Positions 56,823-64,000 of a stretch of DNA of 64,000 bases are shown here, one piece after another. How positions within the stretch are numbered: the first letter of the stretch is position 1; every line of letters starts with the position of its first letter. The DNA comes from Gentiana macrophylla. Its lineage: Eukaryota; Streptophyta; Magnoliopsida; Gentianales; Gentianaceae. Under the pieces are notes generated by a model that was given only the letters and a program-made list of their open reading frames with translations, ran no database searches and was not told the origin of the DNA. The stretch covers positions 55,197,947 to 55,261,946 of the forward strand of contig CM047806.1 of the NCBI GenBank assembly GCA_026214975.1, read 5' to 3'. Position numbers and translations under genes: made by a program.

Positions 56823-58394
56823 TTCTATGAACTTTTTATAATGAGCATCATCATTATTTGGATTATATTTCCTAGAGGATAGGGTACAGTAGCAAGATTA
56901 ATAGTTACAGTTCGTGAAGACTTACCTGCTGACTGCTGCTGCCCTGCCTGCTTGTCTGTTGAATTTTCAAACTCTCGGTTTACCGGAGTGGTGTCCCGGT
57001 TTACCGGCCCCTCTTTTTCTCCAGATTCTACTGCATTCTGCTGCTGACTGCATTCTGATTCTTCCTGGATAGTTGGTATAACTGGTCCAGGTAGTCCTTT
57101 CTGCTTCTAGTCATGATTGCATTCACGTCCTTCGGGTTCTTCTCAGTATTACTTGGCAATCCTCCCGGATGATGGGCTGACACTTGTTCGGCGATCTGCC
57201 CCACTTGGTGCGATAGATTCTTCACTAAACCTTCTTGATTGGTCAGTCTTATATCATTTTTCTGACAATATGTGGTGAATTTTGTATTCAGCTCAGTTAT
57301 GGATTTCGTAAGTTGATTGACCGTGGCGGTCACAGTTGAGCTAATTTTATCCATGGCTACCTCCCAACCACCGGACTTGTTGAATTGAGGCATGAATCCA
57401 CCAGTTTGTCTCGGTCTCCCTCCACCATTAGAATCACTTTGTTGAAAACCCCCGGTAGGGTCACTCAGTCTAAAACCAGGGTGGTCATGAGAACCTGGGC
57501 GATATCTGCCCCTATAAGGATTTCCTTGCCTCCCTATATTGTTCACGTCCTCAGTGTTGGTTGCTTCAATATCTTGTACTTTCTCAACCTTGTCAATTCG
57601 ATCTTGCATATCATCTATCTTCTCATTCATTGCTATTAGCTGGTATAAGATCTTTTGAGAAGTATCTTCTCCAAATACGCCTTCAGCTACTTTGGCGGTC
57701 TCAAGTTGATGCGTTCCCCATTGACTGGTAAGTGCAATTTGCTCCAGTTTTTCTTCGGCTTCTTCAGGTGATAGAAATGTAAAACATCCATTGTTCGATG
57801 CATCTACCCTCATTTGCTCACTTGGCCACAATCTGTGATAGAAGCTATGCATTCGTACGGGCAAAGTGATATCATGGTGAGGGCATCTCCTTTGTGCTTC
57901 CTTGAACATTTCCCAAACTTCTTCAAAAGTTTAAGTGGGTTTCTGCTTGAAATTCATGATGTCTTGTCTCATCCGTAGTGACTTCCCAGGTGGGCAGTGC
58001 TTGTTCATCAAACTTTTGCAAACAGATCGGTCTAAGTTTGGATCGATCCCGGTGCTAGAGACAATAACCATATCTTCGCTTTGTCTTTCAGAGTGAATGG
58101 AAACAACTTCAGCTTGATGTTATCTTCAGGCACTCTTACTAGTTTGACTGTGCTAACTTTCTCCAAGAAGTTGATGACATGTACACTAGGATCTTCGTTC
58201 GGTACTCCATGAAATGTAGTGTAATTGGTCACCATCTGTATCACATTTGGTTTTGGATGAAATACCTCAGCCGCATTCTATGGCTGAGCAATTGCCGGCA
58301 TGAATTGGTCAATCGTCGGCATTGCATAACACTGTAGAGTTCTCATATCTGCTTGTACCACAACTCTTGCACCATTTTGTCCGTTCTGCGCCAT
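56823..58394 (-). pseudogene. Element D gag and gag-protease linker
   Basis: It starts MAQNGQNGARVVVQADMRT at 58394. A TAG near 58278 is followed by VFHPKPNVIQMV. The capsid-like core FTLKDKAKIWLLSLAPGSIQ lies at 58032-58244, and a frame break near 58010 and a TAA for Glu near 57930 follow. 57909-57028 is open (MFKEAQRRCPHHDITLPVRM, then a Gly/Arg/Asp-rich segment). The linker carries PVNR repeats from CGGTTTACCG copies (56976-56985, 56997-57006). No zinc knuckle is seen. Confidence 0.88.
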
Positions 58395-58912
58395 GTTGGT
58401 CTCTGTATCCTCCAAATGTGGAATCTCTTCTTCCCTCTCGCTGTGATCTTCTTCGTGTGAAATCACGTCGTCCGCCAGCCTAACAGATTTCTCTCGAGTT
58501 TCCTTTCTCTTTTGCTTTGCAAACTTTTCGATCTCAGGTATAAATCTCTCGAGTTTGGCAGCTGAACATCGTGTAGCGTACTTTAAGACAACAAAAAGAA
58601 AATAAAATGTTAGTGACTTGCCTCGGCGGCTGTTACACACATCAAACTCAAAAGTACAGACTCTGACTACTGACTCGACGCTGAACTAAAAAAACGATTC
58701 TGCCAAAACTGGGACCCTCAGTTTACCGCAGTATACCCTCGGTAAACCGGAAGCAATTTTTTCCAGATTTTAACAGAACTGACTTTATACGACTCCAGTA
58801 TAAACATACAATAAAAAAGACTCAATTAAACAGACTCGATTATATACATACACTCAATCTCAAATAAAAAGTATTCTTGACACGAGTCCCCGGCAACGGC
58901 GCCAGAAAATCT
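58395..58912 (-). other. Element D leader, with open gag upstream extension and PBS
   Basis: Upstream of the gag ATG the frame stays open for about 60 codons without any Met (KYATRCSAAKLERFIPEIEK, then KETREKSVRLADDVISHEED). It is preceded by CACTAAC (58615-58609), a T-rich tract and AAAG at 58581, resembling a 3' splice site. The PBS, TGGCGCCGTTGCCGGGGA (58904-58887), matches the tRNA-Asp complement exactly. Confidence 0.7.
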
Positions 58913-60364
58913 TGATCGCGTGCAAAGCACTTACTAGCATTAGGACTAGGTCTATCGTAGTAGAGTACTGGTGAGTCAAGGTCGATCCCACAGAGACTTG
59001 TAAGAACGTTAAATTATCAAGATTGAGCTTGTCACAATTAATGGTCTACGACCAACTATAGTAAAACTGGTCTCACACACTAACAATAACACGCTAGTTC
59101 ACACGGAGTAAACAAGAGTTTCTAATATATTAGTTCAATTATGAGTAATTAGTTATTCCCCCTCCCCCCACACATGCAATAGTCCTCCCTATTGGTGAAT
59201 TTTAATTCATTGTTCAGCTACGGGTACAACTCCTAACCCTATCTACTCCGACCATGGTAGTAGACAATCTATACGCAAACTACCCTCATTACTTGGTCCG
59301 TAATAGCCCATACGCATAAAGAACTAGAGTTGTCGGTATCGAGCGCTAACTCATACCGCAAACCCGCCTAGACAGCTGTCGACACTGATCAGCACGTTCC
59401 TAGGGTCCATCAAGATAATGTCCAAATTAACACTTCACTATTCGTATTTTATGCTAACTTTACGATGACATGCAAAAAGTTGATCAGGCTACTAACATGT
59501 AAATTAAATCTATCGATCAACGTAGCTGGCACCGATTATCATGAATTAGTAATTTACTAGGTATTCAGATCTAATGATATAGACCGTCGCAGATCTGAAG
59601 AACGCAATCACTATTTCATGATTATTCATCAACGAATTAGATCTATAACACATGGGGTAAAACTAACTACTACATAATTAAACTAAATATGCAATTAAAA
59701 CATGCTAGTCAAATAGAACAACGATAGATCTATAACTTGGAAAAGATAGAAAATCATACCCTCGAAGACGAGCGTAGATCTCCCTCGGATCTCACCTTAG
59801 GCGGCGACTCCGTCGTCTCTCCTACCAGAACTCATAAAATAAAGAAAATAAAGAACAAGAACTTTTATTGCATAATAATTGTAGTAGTTGTGTGGTACCA
59901 ATGTTACATTGACTTCGGAGGCGATGCCTCTTATTTATAGCTACCTAAACCGACTTAGAAACACCTAGTTCTATCCCTCGTCCAAGAAAACGTGTTTCGG
60001 AAAGATCTGGAACCTTGGTAAGTCAGTGCCTATCCTCGGTAAATCGAGGGCAATTTGTCCTTTTTTCTCTACCGGCTTAGCTTGGAATGTTCTGGAATAC
60101 CATAGGCCCAATCCTTTCATTCGGTCCACTCTAGATTCGTCCATGATGCTCAGCCCAATATTTCGTATCCTGAAAATAATCAAATAATGCACAAAATAAT
60201 ATTGAAATAAGGAAAATAAATGCTAAGTGCAGATTTCTCGACTCACGAACCCGACATATGCTATTCAACTTAAATGGTTTATATTTATAGGTCGAACAAC
60301 TTTTTTTAGCTCATAATGGATAGAAGGGTTGATGCCATAGGATAGACTATTTTAACCATCATCA
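58913..60364 (-). repeat. Element D 5' LTR
   Basis: 1452 bp. Plus-strand ends are TGATCGCGTGCAAAGC and AACCATCATCA. The TATA complement is at 59932-59939. The LTR differs from the 3' LTR (23263-24724) at scattered sites. Confidence 0.92.
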
Positions 60365-60932
60365 CACAGCAGTTGGAGCAGCCCAAAAAGAGGATAAAAT
60401 CTTTAAGCTTATCTATTACGCCAGCCGTACCCTCAACAGTGCCTAGAGGAATTATACGACCACAGAAAAAGAACTCTTAGCTGTTATCTTTGCATTTGAC
60501 AATTTTTGACCATATCTGATAGGATCGAAAGTCACTGTATTCACTGACCATGCATCTTTGAAATACCTTTTAACTAAGCTAAACTCCAAGCCGAGATTGT
60601 TGAGATGGATTCTACTCTTACAAGAGTTTGATGTTGAGATTAAAGATAAAAAGGTATCTGGGAACCTGGTGGCTGATCACCTGTCGAGATTAACTTTGCT
60701 AGAAGATGAGCAACCGACTGAAATCAAGGAGAGCTTTCCCAATGAACAAGTTTTTGCCTTCTCAGTAGTGGCTCGAGTTGAATCTCAGCCCCAACAAAAT
60801 ACATCAAGAGTAGGCAAGGTATACCCTTGGTTTGCTAACATTGTCAATTATCTAGCAGGAAGATACCTACCACCGGAATTCACGAATGCGGATAAGAAGA
60901 AGTTCTTTACGGATCTGAAGCATTATTATTAG
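60365..60932 (+). pseudogene. Element C RNase H remnant
   Basis: Resumes element C after D. EDKIFKLIYYASRTLNSA and [14 protein letters not shown] appear in early frames with stops. Then comes an open run 60558-60932: [31 protein letters not shown] and [31 protein letters not shown] holds a catalytic Asp. Confidence 0.85.
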
Positions 60933-62118
60933 GACGATCCCTACCTATACAAAATGTGCCCTGATACTATTCTTAGGAGATGCATCCATGATGACGAGAT
61001 TCCAAGTATTTTGAGCCAATGTCATTCTAGAGAAGTTGGAGGTCACTATGGGCCGGACAAGACAACAGCAAAGGTACTGCAGTGTAGATTCTATTGGCCG
61101 ACAATTCATAAATATTCTTATGAGTTTACAAGAGCCTGTCATTCCTATCAAATAACTGGTAACATTTCCAAGAGGAATGAGATGCCACTGCATAGTATCT
61201 TAGAAGTGGAAGTATTTGATGTATGGGGAATTGATTTTGTTTGGCCATTCACATCGTCAGGATCAAATCGTTACATCCTAGTAGCAGTTGATTATGTTTC
61301 CAAATGGGTGGAGGTGGTGGGCTCACCTACTGATGATGCCAGGGTTGTCCTGAGATTTCTTTAGAAAAACATTTTGACGAGGTTTGGAGTGCCTAGAGCC
61401 ATAATTAGTGACGGAGGGAGTCATTTCTATAATAGGTTGTTTGAGAAATTGATGTTGAGATATGAGGTTAGACATAAGATGCAGCAGCGTATCACCCCCA
61501 GACAAGTGGACAAGTGGAGGTCACGAACAGAGAGATAAAGAGGATCTTAGAGAAGACTGTGAATCCAACTTGGAAAGATTGGTCTTTGAAATTAGATGAC
61601 GCTCTTTGGGCGTACAGAACAGCTTCTAGGACCACGATTGAGATGTCACCATACAAGATAGTGTTTGGAAAAGCGTGTCATTTACCGGTAGAACTCGAGC
61701 ACAGAGCGCTGTGGGCTATGAGATTTTTAAACATGGATGAAAGTTTAGCTGGTGAGAAGAGATTACTAGAATTGAATAAACTGGAGGAGTTTAGACTTCA
61801 AGCATATGAGAAAGCAAAATTTACAAGGAAAGAATGAAGCATCTGCACGATAAGAAGATTCTCAACAGCACATTTCACGTTGGAGATAAGGTGCTGGTAT
61901 ATAATTCGCGTCTTCGTCTTTTTCCTGGGAAACTGAAGTCTAGATGGTATGGACCATATGTAGTCACCAAAGTTTTCAATTCAGGAGCATGTGAAGTTAA
62001 GAATGAATACTCTGGGAAGACTTTTATAGTAAACGGCCACAGGCTGAAGCATTACCTAGAGCGCAAGTATAACCCTGAATTGGAAGTCTTTAGGTTGAAG
62101 GATCCAACATATGCATAA
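60933..62118 (+). pseudogene. Element C integrase
   Basis: 60954-61364: the HHCC finger ([11 protein letters not shown], then ACHSYQ with the last Cys changed to Tyr), the DDE core start VWGIDF with Asp kept, and [15 protein letters not shown] at 61362-61364 and a 1-bp loss near 61480 follow; AIISDGGSHF is legible near 61405. 61514-61837 has [16 protein letters not shown] (Glu) and ALWAYRTA. A 1-bp change near 61830 shifts to 61834-62118 ([35 protein letters not shown]). The three acidic residues remain, but the frame is broken. Confidence 0.87.
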
Positions 62119-63006
62119 AGGAGCCTTATTAGTACAATCGAGCTGGCGACTATAAACTCAGAACTATTTCTAAACCCTTATTTATCTCTTTTGTTTATTT
62201 TATGTTATTTTGAGTCAATAAAGTAGCATGACAATCGCAAGGTTTTTTTCATCACATATATCTTCAGTCATATAGCTAGAGATATATGTGGGTTTTTCCT
62301 TCACGATTCTCATGTGATACCCTCGTAAAAGTTTTTGCATCTTGCTTAGGCCAATAAAGAATAAAGTGGCTTAAACTGTTTTTACGCATTCCTAAAGTAT
62401 GCACAATTACCGCCACCTTATTTTCTTATTGCCCTTCGCATGTGACTCACAGTTTTTGGAAGTATTTTGGAAAGCAGTTAACAACTTGGAACATGGATGA
62501 CCTAGGAGCTAATGATTCTACTCCGGGATTCACTTTGACTCAGCCGACCAATTCCAGAGCTAAGTACCTTTTCTTTTCTTTTCTTTATCATTAGTCATTG
62601 GGGACAATGCCTATAATAAGTGAGGGGTAGGCGGTCTAAGTTGGTTAATCGAAATGGGAATAATTTGAAATTTTAACACTGTTTTTAGCTTGCCTATTAC
62701 ACATTCCGAGTAAGGAATCGGTAGAAAAGGAGCCCAAGAACGATTTGAAGTTAGCTATAGCGTATTCAATTTAGTATGGAAGAATGAGCATATATTATGT
62801 TGCATGAAGTAGTAACTTATTAATTGTTATTCTATCATTGCACTCAATTATTTGAGCGCATAATCTGAGTGAGAAGTGTTTGAGATTTTATGATAAGTTG
62901 TTTTAACCGGGAATCATTATTTGTCTGTCTATATACTTTAACAAATTGTTGTAGGACAAGGGAAGCAACTTGAATGCCACAAAAGGTAACGTGAACAAAA
63001 CGGGAT

Positions 63007-63045
<39 letters not shown>

Positions 63046-63501
63046 AGTGAGGAGCCGATGGAGCGTAAAACACACAGCTATTGCAAAAACAAAATACAAA
63101 AAAATAAAAGAAAAAAATAAAAAAATAAAGAGAAAAGAATAAAAACAAACGAGGACCTAAGAGTAATACTCGGTCCCCAAGTCCGCCCCGCCCGATTAAG
63201 GTACCATGTTGTGTAACCAAGTCTGAAAGCAAGATGAGCGAGTGTATGTGCAGGTAAGTTAAGATTGTGGGGTTAATACAACTTGATTCTTTTCACGAAC
63301 GCACTATCACGAAAGATTCATCACACGACACATTGATGCGTGGTAGGTAGTGATTAATGGGGAGCTTATGGATTGTTGTTTGATATGTGTTCTGCCGGAA
63401 ATATTTATTGAATATGTGGTACTTGATGGGGATTGCTCTTGGAGGTACATTCCGCCTTGATACTCTGCTCGAGGACGAGCAAAGGGCTAGTGTGGGGTAG
63501 T
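62119..63501 (+). other. Element C 3' non-coding region and polypurine tract
   Basis: Homologous to 11810-13177 of A. Hairpins are at 62254-62289, 62596-62609 and 63466-63481. A (GA)n tract at 63010-63041 replaces the purine-rich tract of A. The PPT is GGCTAGTGTGGGGTAG (63485-63500). The frame at 62903-63232 minus comes from the low-complexity tract. Confidence 0.75.
63010..63041. repeat. (GA)n microsatellite in element C
   Basis: About 16 uninterrupted GA units followed by A/G-rich sequence. Confidence 0.93.
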
Positions 63502-64000
63502 TGATGACGCTTAAAATAGTCTATCCTACATCATCAACATTATGTCCATTACAAGCTAAAAATAGTTGTTTCGACCTATAAATATGAACCATTTGAGTTG
63601 AATATCATATGTCGGGTTCGTGAGTCGAGTATTTTGCACTTAACGTTTATTTTCCATATTTTGATATTATTTCGTGCATTATTTGATTATTTTCAAGATA
63701 CGAGATATTGCGCTGAGCATTGTGGACGAATCTGGAGTGGACTGAATGAAAGGATTGGACCTAGGTATTTCAGAACCTTCCAAGTTAAGTCGGTAGAGAG
63801 AAAAAGACAAAAGTACCCTCGGTTTATCGGGAGATACCGCCGACTTACCGAGAGTCCAGAATCTTCCGAAATGCGTTTTCTTGGACGAGGGGTAGATCTA
63901 AATGTTTCTAAGTCGGTTTATGTAGCTATAAATAAGAGGCTTCGCCTCAAAATTCAGTGTAACAGTAGTACCTCTAAACTTTTACAAGTATTATGCAATA
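63502..64000 (+). repeat. Element C 3' LTR (truncated by the window edge)
   Basis: The first 499 bp of the LTR, TGATGACGCTTAAAATAG onward, with TATAAATA at 63927-63934. It follows the C 5' LTR (17552 on) closely, including GTATTTTGCACTTAACG. Confidence 0.9.

Larger units (their letters stand above)
23263..60364 (-). mobile_element. Element D: Athila-like gypsy element, split by E and B
   Basis: On the minus strand: 5' LTR 60364-58913, PBS, gag, protease, RT (cut twice), RNase H, integrase, non-coding tail, PPT and 3' LTR 24724-23263. The TSD is CACGG (23258-23262) / CACAG (60365-60369), one mismatch. It splits a DASDTAVGA-type RNase H motif of C, which is readable across the two flanks. Removing E and B leaves about 10.2 kb, matching A. 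It is the best preserved of the three gypsy copies. Confidence 0.92.
17552..64000 (+). mobile_element. Element C: Athila-like gypsy element, split by D and H, runs off the right edge
   Basis: C starts at 17552 (TGATGACG, TSD candidate ATATG at 17547-17551). It reads LTR, PBS, gag, protease and RT to 23262, resumes after D at 60365 with RNase H and integrase, and enters its 3' LTR at 63502. Both LTR copies share GTATTTTGCACTTAACG, where A has a different sequence, so they belong to one element. Gag has a large internal deletion, and pol has many stops and frameshifts. Confidence 0.9.

Noticed and set aside
35611..58904. tRNA genes, suggested by tRNA-like words at 35611-35622 and 58887-58904
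   Set aside because: They are 12-18-nt primer-binding sites next to LTRs. No cloverleaf is present.
1..64000. CRISPR arrays, bacterial mobile islands or defence systems
   Set aside because: No regularly spaced direct repeats. All repeats are LTRs, leader repeats or microsatellites, in a plant context.

Overview
The window is plant nuclear DNA, most likely from a eudicot. At its left edge is one small intron-containing gene. Almost everything else is a nest of LTR retrotransposons. The evidence is plant-type Ty1/copia and Ty3/gypsy (Athila-like) polyprotein remnants, primer-binding sites complementary to plant tRNA-iMet or tRNA-Asp, polypurine tracts, TG...CA LTR ends and 5-bp target-site duplications (TSDs). 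There are no bacterial operons, CRISPR arrays, rRNA genes or tRNA genes.

Layout. (1) 216-1422, minus: a four-exon gene inferred from splice signals, encoding a coiled-coil protein of about 94 residues. (2) About 2084-17551, minus: an old copia element ('copia-1') whose LTR, RNase H, RT, integrase, pre-integrase domain and protease appear in pieces because three insertions split it. (3) Gypsy element A, 4454-14632, plus: both LTRs 1455 bp, TSD ACAAT. (4) Solo copia LTR G, 15100-16859, TSD GGGAT. (5) Gypsy element C, from 17552 past the right edge, plus. Its 5' LTR is split by solo LTR H (18169-19902, TSD CTGTC) and its RNase H region is split by gypsy element D. (6) Element D, 23263-60364, minus, TSD CACGG/CACAG, with two copia elements inside its RT region: E (28241-36406, minus) and B (37135-55864, plus). 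(7) B's 3' LTR is split by copia element F (44871-54185, plus, TSD GTAAC). The deepest path is copia-1 > C > D > B > F, five levels.

Relationships. A, C and D are one Athila-like gypsy family: same PBS, gag-protease-RT-RNase H-integrase order, a long non-coding tail after integrase with three conserved hairpins, and no env ORF. With its inserts removed D is about 10.2 kb, like A. B, E and solo LTR G are one copia family, with shared LTR ends and (in B and E) shared leader. F is another copia family. E and F both have nearly identical LTR sequence around a badly decayed pol, which suggests they moved recently using proteins supplied in trans. No element here has an intact polyprotein.

Limits. 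Family and lineage names come from motif recognition, not database searches. LTR divergence was judged by eye. The gene at the left edge is recognised only from splice signals and reading frame.
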